From positions 248,001 to 312,000 of the forward strand of contig JALIZF010001835.1 of the NCBI GenBank assembly GCA_029948255.1: a DNA stretch of 64,000 bases. Reading direction: 5' to 3'. The translations under genes were made by a program, and so were the position numbers. Source of the DNA: Telmatactis stephensoni (lineage: Eukaryota; Cnidaria; Anthozoa; Actiniaria; Isophelliidae). The notes beneath the pieces were generated by a model. That model made no database searches. It worked only from the letters and a program-made list of their open reading frames with translations, and was not told the DNA's origin. Each line of letters begins with the position of its first letter. The stretch's first letter is position 1. This document shows positions 13,425 to 26,400 of the stretch, piece by piece.

Positions 13425-13769
13425 TTGTGAAGATCGCCGCAAAATCGAAGGGGAAAAAACACCTCACACTCTCAACGATCTCATAGGTACAAGCCAACAG
13501 AACTCCACAAAGGCAATAACACTAGAGTCACTAAAAAGGGCCCAGATTTCTCGAATTTCAAACCGATCTCCTTTAAAGTGCTTTTGACTCGTGGATGGAT
13601 TATCAAGCTATTGCATTTATAACTCAGATGGCATTTTGGGACCGTAGATCGTGAGTTTCGGGAGTTTATAGTTGGTGATTTAGTTGGTTTGCCACTCAAG
13701 CGGACATGTTTTTTGCAGCGAGTTTGAGGCCCTGACAAACGATCTTTCGCGGTGGGGTTTAATTTTGCA

Positions 13770-13890
13770 CGCTGATTGGTCAATCATTAACCACGTGGCC
13801 ACTATCGAACTACAGCGCAAGCGCAGCATTCTTGAAATTGCTTCGCTGCCTCGTTCGCGGGAAAATAATTCTGCAATCTGATTGGTTAGT
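13770..13890. promoter_or_regulatory. Candidate TFDP promoter: CCAAT, E-box and E2F motifs
   Basis: About 350-470 bp upstream of the TFDP start are two inverted CCAAT motifs (CTGATTGGTCAAT near 13771; CTGATTGGTTAG near 13877), an E-box (CCACGTGG near 13793) and an E2F-type motif (TTCGCGGGAAAA at 13854-13865). CCAAT plus E2F is the usual layout of animal cell-cycle promoters, so E2F/DP feedback on TFDP is plausible. Activity is inferred. Confidence 0.5.
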
Positions 13891-16154
13891 GATATTTGGA
13901 GGGAACTTCTCACTGGCCCGGGAGCCCTCTCAATGAAAAACCTTTTTTTGGGAGTCTCGTTTCATTTTAACCCCAAAATTCGCTTCAAAACTTCAAGTCT
14001 TTTAAGGAGTTTAATACTGATTAAAGAATAGAGTCATTTCACTATGGAAATAGATACAATAGATTAAATCAAGTGTAAAATCTTTTTTTATTTAAATTTT
14101 ACCACTTTTAGAATAAATGTATTATCACTTTGTGGAAATGGGAAATAGTTTTTGGGAGAAAAATGGGACTTGAAAACGAAAAAAGGAATAAAGATGGGAA
14201 CTGCAAGAAGGACAAAAGCAACCACAAAAGCGCTGAGTTCGCATGGCGACGATGGGTTTAATTATGATTCACTAATAGAAATAGAATTTGATTTTAATAT
14301 TTTAGCTGATATTTACAATAGATTTTAATCGAACAATTAGCTAAACCTAATTTGCATGAAATGATAATCAACGAGACTTCTAGATCCGATATTTTAAGCT
14401 AATAATCCACTTTTTATCCCCCAAATAGTGAGAATTTAAATTTATTTTAAAATTTGTAAATCCTCCCATCACATAGAGACAACGTGGATAGGAAGGCTGA
14501 CAGACGATAAAGGCTAGTCAGTAAACATCTGAGGTTCCTAGATTTCCCGGTTAACGACTAAATTCATTTCAATTCAACGAAAAAAAGTGAAAAAAGCAAT
14601 CCTTGTTAGACTCGTAGTCCATCTGCCGTAAGACAACTGGTACGTGCCGTTACGTGGGCATTCGCGTGAAACACAAACTTCGGCAGGTCTTTACCTTGGC
14701 ATTGCATAAATACAAGCACAAAAACACACAAGATAAACCCAACCAATCGCCAAAAATTTTAAAGCCAAATTATTCTAATATACATAAATGTGCAAACTTT
14801 AAAAGAGTAACAATAGGGAGCCAGCTGTTTCACACCTCAATGAACTCCAAAGCTGGTTCTACTGTGAAAACATGTTTACCGAATAATGAAACCAGTTTGG
14901 CTTGCAAGTAGTGAAAGATTAATAGCATTTCGACATATGTGGACAAAGTGAGACCTATATTTTGGGTTTATGTTGTAATCCCAGCAAGTAAAATAGTAGG
15001 AGATTTATGCTAGAATTTCTTAGTCACGCATATGAGTCTAGCGGGTTTTCACATTGTGCGTCTGAGCGCGCTCTTCTCCAGCGAAGACAGCCCTCGTTTT
15101 TAAAGAATCTCAAATGACCGGTAACACATTGTGAATTATAAAAATTCACTTAACTGAATTACGGACATCAAATATTGTAAATTCAAAAGCATTCACTCAA
15201 GAACACTTTACAATTTAGAACAGACCTTTCTCTGAAAGGATGGGGGAGATTTTTACCACTGAAAGATATTCACCTTTTTTGATGTTCTGCGAGATTGTAA
15301 CACAGCCCGTCAGTGGGTTTAATGCTACCCGCAACAACATGGCCACCAAAGGAGACAAATTCACAAACAAAAGTTTATTAGTGATAGCATGTAATGTTGT
15401 TGATTGACCACGTGGAATTGTTTTAAAAACAACTTTACTCGAATACATTACAGAACCCAATCTGAGAACACAACATTAAATCCAACCTCTTTTCTTTCTT
15501 TGTAATTTTCAGTATATAAGTGAAATAGATACTTCAGGCTGACCATTTTGGGGTATATAGTTCGCACTTGCCTTTGAATAAATCAACTAAGGATAAATTG
15601 ATAATTTTGCCATTGATAAGTAATTATCAAACAGACAGTGCTAACCCTCGAACTGGTGGCTGTTGGTTTATTTAACAAGTAGGGAAAACTACACTCAAAT
15701 CTGCGGATAAACTTACATTTGTAACATAAACTTAAAATGCCCCCTACTTGTGTGAAAGGATGAAACAGGTCTCAGCTCGCCAGTGGGTGAAAAGTTGATA
15801 AAAGACCCACCCTTCTCCTCTCCAACTGCTATCATCACAACTAAATCTAAAATTTTGTTTTTTCCTGTTCTAAAACTCTAAGCCTTTTTAATCCACTTTT
15901 GTAGAAAAGGAAACCAGCTCCTGACAGTGCAAAAACAGTTTTATATTTCCTGCTAAATTGTGCTTCATTCTTCTCTTTTGACGAGAGAGAGAGCTTAATA
16001 TAAACTAATAACTGTAATATACTTCAATTCTAGTTGGAAATAAAGCTTTTTCATGGCCCAATTTATGCTAAAAGACAATAATAAACCTAGACGGATCATT
16101 ATCAGATGATTCGCCTCGTGAACAAATTTTTAACCTGCGTAGCTGGCCCTCGTG

Positions 16155-16260
16155 TTGAGGGGGGGGGGGGGGGGAGAGAAGGGAACGAAGGGGAGCGAAG
16201 GGGAGGGCAGGGGGAGGGCAGGGTGGGGGAAGGGGAGAGGAGTGGGAAGGGGAGGGGCCG
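16155..16260. repeat. G-rich tract downstream of TPP2
   Basis: A run of 18 or more G residues is followed by GGGGAGGGCAGG-type repeats. Its complement has long open frames only because of base composition. The tract could form G-quadruplexes. Confidence 0.7.
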
Positions 16261-16528
16261 GACATACAGGCTGACTGGAAATTCATAAATGAAAACCAGC
16301 AAACATGACGAATATTGGTCTGTTACCCCTCTTAAGCACAAATTTATTTTGAAACGGGCTATGCATCTGTGATAGATAATTCGTCTTTTCGAATGATTCA
16401 TCTCTTGGTATAAATTGGGCAAATGACTGCTAATAACGAATAATAATAATAATAATAATAACAATATCTAATGACTGATGATGATTAATAAGAATGAGAA
16501 TAATAACTAATACTGCGTTAACGAATCG

Positions 16529-19500
16529 TTAAAAGGGCTCATAGTTGGGTGGGTACTTCACATGCAGGTTTTCACGTAGAAAAACGACGCAATGATTCCA
16601 GCCTAGCTTGGTGCACAACTGAAAAAGAAAATAACATCAAATTTTAGTAATAAATTCTTCCTTCCTTCCCTCACTCCCTCCGTCCCTCCCTCCCTCCCTC
16701 CTTCCGTCCGTCCGTCCGTCCGTCCCTCCCTCCCTCCCTCCCTCCTTCCCTCCTTTCCTTCCTTCCCTCCTTCCTTATTCCCTTTCTACTGGCTACTACA
16801 CTGTGTGTTCCATACCTCTATAATCTTCTCGTCGTTGGCTTTAACTGGAGTTCCCTCTGAATTGCTCTTCAGCAGAAGCTTGAGAGCGGTGCCATACATT
16901 TGCTGTGCTTCGGCACACTTCACCAAAAACTCAACAATCTAAACGAATACGAGAAAGAAACAAGAACGGTGAAGAATGACTAAAGCCGACTAAACAAAAA
17001 ATTATACTAACTCTAACTCTACTACTAATTCTACTACTAATTCTACTACTAATTCTACTACTAATTCTACTACTAATTCTACTACTAATTCTACTACTAA
17101 TTCTACTACTAATTCTACTACTAATTCTACTACTAATTCTACTACTAATTCTACTACTAATTCTACTACTAATTCTACTACTAATTCTACTACTAATTCT
17201 ACTACTAATTCTACTACTAATTCTACTACTAATTCTACTACTAATTCTACTACTAATTCTACTACTAATTCTATTAATTCTACAAACTGGCCCCAGTTGC
17301 ACGTAGGTTGGGTAGTACTATCAACTGGATAAATCCTTATCTAGCGGATACATTTATTGGAAAAGCCATCGTTTTATCTACTGTATAAGGATTTATCCAA
17401 TGAAGAGTGCTATGCACCCTTCGTGCAACCAATGACGAGACTCCGTGTTTGAACTGATAAAGAGTTTAGTATATTCAACCATCTATTAAGACAAGAGATT
17501 CTTCAGATGCAGCATTACTACTGATCACGTGCCGTACGATATTGCTGAATCAATTTGGAACTACGAGCTGATTTGGAGCGCTGTGTCTGAGTCAGCCAAA
17601 GCTGCGTCTACAGTAATCTGGAAAAGTTTGAAAACGAATAATTTTGGCAATAATTTGGTCTTCCGTCCATACTAAAACAGCGTTTTTCTTTTGTTAAAGG
17701 TGCAAAAATGGAGGAAAAACTATGTCTTTTCAATTTATCCTGATTAGATTGGACACACTAAAACAGCGTTTTTCTTTTGTTAAAGGTGCAAAAATGGAGG
17801 AAAAACTATGTCTTTTCAATTTGTCCTGATTAGATTGGACGGCTCTTAAAATAGCGACTTGAAAACAGAAAATGGAATTTAAGTAAGGAATCTAGTCATG
17901 CACACCAGAATGCATATAATTCTATATAAAATTAACGAATACAATATTACTGGAAGTACCAAAAACGGCAGTACCAAAATGCTGCAATGAAATACATGGA
18001 AAGTTGGCGTCTCAATGAATTTGGAATCTGTTGGTTCGATATTCAGCACATCATAGCCAACCGAATATGGTTTTAACTAGAACTAATTTGAATTGAAAAA
18101 AGTACATAGGAAGTATGGTGGTTCAACTTGGACGAAAGGTCTTTTTTCGTTTACCGCAAGGCTTATAATACTTTGCTTATATATTCTTTATTGTTTTGAT
18201 TTGTTCTTCATGTTCATTCCTGTATTCACTGTTTGACGTACAGTGTTAACACATATTTGCAACAGAGTGCAAGTGTCAAAATAAAACAAACCGTTTTTAA
18301 GTCCAAAAGAACTGATTAATAAATTATTTGCAGTTGTTCGGTTTAAAACATTTATTTGATAGAAATATTGTTTGAAAAAGCTATTGAAATAGGTTTGAAT
18401 TTTTATTTCTAGCATTTCACTGGATTAATGTTAAAAAGATCGAATTATTGCTAGAAAAAGTTCGAGAAACAATATCAAGCTTTATCATCACACAACGTTT
18501 TTTCAACCAGAACTAAAAACTTCATCATTGTCGAAAAACTTCTTTCGAGTTTTTGTTATGCAACCAGAAATAGCTTTTTAGTTTGGTTCAGTGATTAAGT
18601 TCACTGATCCATTTGAAACAAAAATATTCTTTTCTTTTGTATTTCTTCCTTATTTTTCTTTCAGTTTCTTTCTTTTTTTGCTGGGGGATATTTTATCTAT
18701 AGGAAAATTATCCCTCCTGTTTATCTATCAAAATAACTTCACGAATTAAAACTTTCTTCATAAACAGATTTTGATTAATGATCAGGTTAACAAAAAAGAA
18801 GACGATTTGAATTTTTACGGTTGACTGCAAACGAGTCATACAACAAAACTTTCAAAACGTCTCTATCGTAACATCCACATCCTCAACACTAGACACAATT
18901 CTTGAATAACCTTACGAATTCTGTCTGTCAAAGCTAAACTTTTAAAACTGTTTTTGTTTGGATTGGCTGAGTGTTTTGACAGCTCCTTCAAGTTTAATTC
19001 AAAGTAATCAAGTTTTACTGCCATGCTTTGTGAACATGCGATCAGCTGTGGACAAAGTTAATTTTCCCGCGCGAAAATTTTGCGCCAAAAATTAGCTTTC
19101 TACAACCGAAATGTTTTCCTTTTCTGGATCACCATGAAACACCAAATAGTAAAAAGTAAAGATATAAATAGTAAAAATTTCAACTGAAGGAAAGGTACAG
19201 TTTTTTGGGAGATTTTTCAAGAATAAAATAATGTGAATCTTGTTAATTTCGTATGCAAAATAGAGTGCTTTACTTAACGCGCCAAAACGCCCAAAAGGAC
19301 TCTAACTCCAACACACGCAATCAAAGACTATTTTTATAACTTTCTATCCTATTTTCGATTAAACTCTCAAATTGCCCATCAAAATAGCTGCCAGGCATGA
19401 TTTTTAAGGTCGAAATTTCCGCCAGACGAATATTTTTGAGAATTTCTAAATGGTGTTGTTTTCTACGTATTCACTGAGTCGCTTTGCAAGGAGATTCAAA

Positions 19501-20401
19501 AACAACCACCTTGTTTTCTGTTATGCTGCTAATTATCAGCTAATAATTTCCGATAAGCTCGAACATATACGAGTTTTATGATATTGAAAGATATAAAGCA
19601 AAAATCTCGATATCTCTAAAGTGAAGAGTAAGAAATTGCGGGGACCACTGAAATTATAGTATATGGTTACGCCATATATCACAATATACGACTTTGTAAT
19701 GGAAGGAAGCAAGAATGGAAGCAAACAAGCAAGCGAACAACGAATAAGGGAGAAAAGAAGGGAACTGAGAGGGAAGAAGGGAAGTGAGCGAAAGGAGGGA
19801 GGGAGATATCTATATTAGTATGTTTAAACTTTGCCCCCTATATGACTCTGATTCAAATCTGAAATTTAAAACTTCCACCGTTCCTTTAAAAGTCATCGTT
19901 TACCATTGAATGACTGAACAAGCATCTTGGGCTTCCTGTGGTAAGGTGACTAACAACACAGGAACCCCAAACTCATTTGCCTCACCTAATTAATTCAAAG
20001 AGTATCATCTAACTATCTTTTGTCTTACTTGTTCGCCAAATGAGAAAATCATGAACTATTTTTGAGAAATATGAAAAATTGCCGTTTGTGATGGAGTAAA
20101 ATATAAATTACCTTGCTATCATTGTAGTCTGTCCATTTCAGTATCTCTAAATACGTCTGCTGGAGGTTTTTCACTGAAAAATGGCAACAAAATCCACCAT
20201 TAGTACGGTCGAGATGTCTAGCCTTTCTATCACGCTCGTGCTTCATAATTAGCCTGATACATGTAAAGTATCATTGTAAATCTGTAATATATGTAGAAAT
20301 GTAGAAATGTATATATGTAGACATGTAAAATTAATGTCAATTATTTGTATATCTATAAAAAAGGTAATGTTTCTCTACTGGACAAAAATTTAAATAAAGT
20401 G

Positions 20402-20435
<34 letters not shown>

Positions 20436-23400
20436 ACTACAGCGAATACAGCCACACAGCGGGCGTCACATCGTATTTCAAGGCTCGCATGCGCACGTCA
20501 TGAGGCAGCTGTATTAGTACGTTACGCTTTGTATCTGTTGTTCTGTTTTCATTAAGATTATGGAACTCCAACGAATCCCTTCCTCAAAAGACGCAATAAC
20601 GTTACAGGCTCATAAGTATAGTTTACAGATAAGTTACTGCAGCGCGGGAGCTCTAGGCAAATTAATCCTCAATGATAATTAAAGCAGAAATTTGAGTTTA
20701 AAAAGCTGGTTGTTTGAAAACATCTGGAAATTTTAAATGGGGAGGTTAACTGGCCTGATAAGTTATTGGCCTTACAAGAAAACGTTTTCGTTTGTCCGTC
20801 CGTCCGTCCGTCCGTCCGTCCGTTCGTTCGTTCGTTCGTTCGTTCGTTTGGTTGGCTAGTTGGTTGGTTGGTTTACTTTAATTGTTGGCTTGTTTGTTTG
20901 TTTGTTCGTTGTGTTGATTTGTTTGTTGTTTTTAGTGTATACTACCTAATGCTTGTTGGTCTTCAACTACATGTTTAGATTCATCTGTAGAATCTGGTTC
21001 TTTGCTTTCTTCAGAAGAGGATCCCTCACCTTCAGAAACATACTTTATATTTAAAACTATGCCACGGATCAAAATTACAAGTTTGTCACTACAGAGTTAC
21101 TTTATAATATACTGAAACCTCTCTTTACGGACACCTCCATAAGACAAACACATCTTTAGAGCACACAGGGGGAGGGAGGGAGGAAGGGGGGAAGGGAGGA
21201 AGGGAAATCTCTCTTTACGGACACCCCCATTAGACAAACACCTCGTTAGAGCAGAAAAAAGAATTATACCGCGAAGATAATAGCCCTAGGTTCCTTGGGA
21301 TGAGATTGGCCACGCCCTCATTTTGTCCAATAGTCCAGTTGCGAGGCGTGCTTCACCTGCCACATACAAAGGAATTGCAACAAGGCTAGGTGCATAAAAC
21401 TCGTACAACTTTTGTCGTGTGACTGAGATTTTATGCACATAGCCTCATTTTGATCCCTTTGTATGTAGCCATGATGTGAGGTATACATATCTCAGAAGTC
21501 GGCTATTGACCAGTCAACGGACCGGTCAAAGTTATCAAATATCCGGGAAAGATCACGTGATGTTAATGTGGCCGTATATTTACCGTTTTGTTGGTCAGTA
21601 AGGAGTTGATCTGACAAGGCACAACCCTGCAGGACCAGATGGACACAAAATGTAAGTACAACATGTACAAAAATTGACTTTTCTTTGGATTACAAAATGG
21701 AACTTAAGTGAAGTATTTCATATTTTTTTACTTTCGAGACGACATTTTAAGCCTTCTTTGCAGATGTCCACGTTAACGCATTGTATCATAACTGGTTTGT
21801 CCTCGTTCCCCTATATTTCTGTGTATATGTTTATATGATTATTTTTGATACAAAAAATACTTACAAGCATGGTCGAGAAACTGAATTTGAACTAGGGATT
21901 ACCCGAAACAAATTTAGCCTCAGCTAGTGGCCAGCGCAGGACTTAAAGCACAACCCAGATTTAAAAGCAATAATATTCTTTAGATTTGACCCTGGATTAG
22001 CGCTAAATCTGCCTTTCGAACAACCGGGCCGGCCCTGAATAGTCGGACGGAAATCTTGTAACTAATTAGTTAATTAACGATGTAACAATGCGCGCGAGTG
22101 CAATTACGATCCCACAATAAACCACGAACCAGGAATCAGGAACCATTGAGTATTAGCTTTTAATATTGAAAAGTCTTTCTTTAAATGACTTAATGATAGA
22201 GGTCCTTCTGAGTACCCAATACAATTATATAAGTGAACTTTAAGCACAAAGTTCTCCACATTGTTGTCGTGAAGTGTCAGTGTGTTGCTCGTCGTCACGC
22301 ACAACCCCTCGTACTTGATGACTTAACAAATGAACCACTTGATTATGTCTCTGCCATTGTCGCCATATTTTGAGATGAAGTCGAATTGAAACAGTAATCC
22401 AGAAGCAGTACATAAACCATAGAAAGAGGTTTAGACTGATAAGTCCAATCGATAACCATACGACGCCTAAGTCAAAGTAATAGTAAGCGCCTTTCACACA
22501 GAGATAAGTACTGGTCAACACTAGAGGTGTTAGGATTAAAAAGCAAAACACATCACCGCATATATATCGTCTTTCTATTCTTGATTGACGATGAGTTAAC
22601 CATTCTTTAAATGACTTTGGGCTTCGTTTAACGTGAAACCTGAAGTTACAGATTTCGCAGGACGTTTTATCAGAAGTAGACAACCACTCTTCTAAACAGT
22701 GTTTGTGGACACTTGACATGGTACCAGTGCAGTAACACGGAGAGATGATTTCATCATCTACTGATGGATCACGACAAATCTTGCAGGAATTACTGTCTGA
22801 CGCATCGCTTGCATTTCTTGGCCTAGCGTTGTCGTCCTGTGTTTGGTCGTGCGTAGAGGCGGTGCTTTCAGGATTGATATTCAGACTGAAAACTGACCAA
22901 ACACTGCCGCTAGTATTGTCACTAACGAGAGTTTTATCCATTCAACCCTTCATTTCACGTGCCATACATACAGGCACTGTAATAACTTGCGCGCGCTGAT
23001 CATTCCGATCTTATTATGACGTCATTAATATCTGAAGGTCCCTGGTCGAATCCCGGGTTTGATCATAATTGCACTCGTTAGCACTGTTACATCGTTAATA
23101 AACTAGTTACAATATTTCCGACAAGTAACTATGTAAACCTCCTTAGAGACCAAAGAGGAATAAAAAAAGGACAGGACGGGAGCGAATGCCTAATTTACAG
23201 GCTAGGTTTTCTTGCGAGTAAATCTCGTGTAAAGTTCATTTTCACACCAGAATAAACGCGCCCTTAACACTGACCTCTACAAAGAAGGTCCAAGTAAAAT
23301 TACGCAAGGTAAAAATGGCAAAAGTTCAAGGTAGTTGCTACATGAGAGTCTACTTACTTTACGAGATAACGCATCTATCACCGCGTTTTTCAAGACGTCA

Positions 23401-26400
23401 TTTTCGCTGAAAAAAATCACAAGTTTAGAACTAGAGAAAGGAGGAAGCTGGGATCTTCCGTGTATGTAGATTTCACTAATGCTTCAGTTTTTCATATACT
23501 AGCATAGAGTTCACTAAGAAACTGGAAAACAAAATTCCATGATATTTCCATGACTTTTTCATGACTTTTGATCCAATTCCATGCTTTGAAAATTAACAGT
23601 ACGTTGTTTCTCTCGAACATAAATAAACGTGAAATTTTTAAGTGTGCTTATTTCTGGCCTTAACATTTTTGGCAAAAACCTAAAATTCCATAAAATATCA
23701 TGACTTTTACATGACCTGTGTGCCCCTGTAGTAACTTCTAGTATCTTAATGTACTTTTTGTGAAAAAGCCAAATTTACACGACGACCTTTTTATGGTACC
23801 CCAAGATCTTGGTACACGGGCCGACTATTTTGGGTAGGACATCCCTATCATGCCAACAAATTCTCTGTTCACACGATGATAAATACGAGTGCCGTGCCCA
23901 AAGTGCATGATGGGTCCCACGAACCAGAAATTGGGAGCGCCGTGCCATAAAAACGGTTTTCGTGTTCGTTTTCGTGTAAATTCATAGTGAACTTTATTCA
24001 GGCATATTTTTACGTGTAACGCCCTCTGGACAAAGTTACATGGAACAAATCATTTTTGAAAACCTTTTAATGGCTGCAGCATTTGGTCTTGGGTCAGTCT
24101 TCATACCGTAATAACTGGCTAACTTATCTTGATCAATCTAAAACAATATACATTAGTCATTACAATAGCCTGGGAAATGAACAGCCTTCCTTTCGCTCAC
24201 TCTCTTCCTCACCATACCAGCGAGACCATTTTCATTCTAAGCAGTTAAGGCAGACATTTGTTCGACTGAAGTATCTTTTAATATGCTGTAGAGCTATGCA
24301 AAAACGTTAGCTGAAATGCTTGCTAATAACATTAGTTATCAGAGAACGATTTCAAACACAGGTTAAACGGACAAAAAAAATACTACAGGTGTTACACTGG
24401 AGATAGAAGAGCCATTTTCTCAGGACCCGTCACTGACGGGCCTCTAACAGGCCATGAAAGTACTCTTCTACATTCTTTGAGTTTTGATTTTTTTAATCTT
24501 TTTAACCCGACAATCTTTTTCAGTTTTGCTTTTGTTCGCTCTAAAATCTTGCTGTTGTTTCGTGGTTCGTGAAAGTCTGATAAGCGAGGCTCATTCTCAG
24601 TTTTTCACTCTAATTTTCGTCGTTCTTTACTGCGTCCGGCATATAACCCATTGCGATGTCAGCGCGCTTACTCGTGTTGCAGTGCAATCGACGTGCAATG
24701 TACTTACCATGCTCAAGACTTTATCAGCAGTGTCCACGATAACTTTAAGGTTCTTGAGTCGATCCTTGGTCATAATACAAAATCGCACGCATTAGAATAA
24801 ACACGTATAAGGATATATCTACTAATATACATAAGAAAATTGAGGTTTATAAAACTAGGGCATAATTCAAAATACGCTCATTTATCAGTGACAACATAAA
24901 TTACGCTCCAAACGCGTCTAAACTTTAACCTTATAACCCAGGATAAGAGTTATAATTGACTCTCACACATAATCAACCGAAATGGTGGCAGTCACTTTCA
25001 TACCTTTGACGCGTCGAGTGCGCGCAGTCGCTCTGAATAAAGTGGTCTCCAGTCCCCGTATTCTGCCGACAGCTCATCCCACAGGGATTCCAATCTTAAA
25101 AATATAAGAAAATGTTAGACAAGTCATAAGAACTTTTGAGTGAAGAAAAATAGTTGATAATTTAAGTCTGCTTTTAATTCGCTACAAAAGCATCATATAC
25201 AGACTCAATGTCATTTGTTTTACGTGTCAAAAACGACACATTTTTATACTGACAAGTTCAGTATCGATAGTAAGCAAAGACAAGGCCTTACTTTAACAAA
25301 TGCGATATCTTCAAATCTCTGAGTTCTTCTTGAAGTTGTTCTTCCGGCTAGAAATAAAGCAGAACCAGCGTTAAATCAGGGAAGGGGAGGGGAGGGGCAG
25401 ATTTGGCAAAATAACTGAAGAAATGACAACTCGATGAACGTAACCAACGTTGACAACGTTTTGAATACACACGAGTGATTCCAAGAGCGACCAGATAGCT
25501 CCCCTGCTATTGTTTTCCGGCCCATTAATTCAATTTGTTCAAGCACACAGTTTCTACTTCATTCATGAATTTCACCGTTTACCTAGATTGATACATTGTA
25601 TATATCTTACCTTCTTCTCTGGTTGTTTTGTGGTATTGTTTGACTTGCTGTTGGGTTTACTTACAGAAGCAGGGACAATGTACTCAATGGGATAGGTGTC
25701 CTAGAATTGAGAAAAATATCAACGATATGGATTATGTGACAAGTTTATTACTTGCGTTTTTCAAGAAACATACTAAAGAAAGAAAGGAAGCCCGGGACGA
25801 AGGAAGGCAGAAGGAGCAAAGTGAGAAAGGGAGGGAGGGAGGGAGGGAGGGAGGGAAGGGAGGGAGGGAGGGAGGGAGGGAGGGAGGGAGGGAGGGAGGG
25901 AGGGAGGGAGGGAGGGAGGGAGGGAGGGAGGAAGGAAGGAAGGAAGGAAGGAAGGAAGGAAGGAAGGAAGCAACGAACGAACAAGAGAAGGGATGAAGGA
26001 AGGAACAATTAAACGGGAAGAATGCATACAGGACGGACGACGAACGTACAAGTGAACTGACAGACTGAATTATGCATGGACGGGTAGATGGACGAACGTA
26101 TGAAGGAAGGTAGGACAGTCAAATAGACAGATGTACCGTATAGAGGTAGATTAGCAAACAGACGGTATATGGATAGAAAGTTAGAATTATTGAAGAAAAC
26201 TTACCACTTTCTTCCCTGGATCACATTTCAAGTATGTTATCGTTCCTCGTAGTAAATGTCCTGCTTTGACTCCTTTAGGAATTCTGACACAAATACCAAA
26301 GGTTTCATAAACAGTACAATCTAATAAGAAGCTAAACAATACAATCTTTTCTTTTCGGCTCAGAAAAATATCCTTTGAATTGCAGACAAGGGCAAGAAGC

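Larger units (their letters stand above)
13425..16528. other. TFDP-TPP2 intergenic region
   Basis: This holds the TFDP 5' side and the TPP2 3' side, and I see no convincing exon. Features are the promoter-like cluster at 13770-13890, a G-rich tract at 16155-16257, an ATT/AAT run near 16440, and a possible TPP2 polyadenylation signal (AATAAA on the minus strand at 16343-16348, about 180 nt past the stop). Confidence 0.5.
16939..20111. other. Large TPP2 intron 39
   Basis: This 3.2-kb intron holds the 12-bp array, a MITE copy at 17288-17430, the 86-bp duplication and E2F-like motifs at 19062-19090 and 19277-19285. I see no convincing exon in the rest. Confidence 0.5.

Noticed and set aside
14654..14911. 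85-codon plus-strand frame in the TFDP-TPP2 gap
   Set aside because: Lys/Asn-rich AT-biased frame with no recognisable features.
16931..17302. Minus-strand frame of Arg-Ile-Ser-Ser repeats
   Set aside because: Translation of a 12-bp minisatellite inside a TPP2 intron.
20766..20978. Frame rich in Val-Arg-Pro-Ser repeats
   Set aside because: CCGT/CGTT simple repeat next to a real TPP2 exon on the other strand.
25628..26051. Frames of Gly-Arg-Glu-Gly and Leu-Pro-Pro-Ser repeats
   Set aside because: GGGA/GGAA simple repeat.
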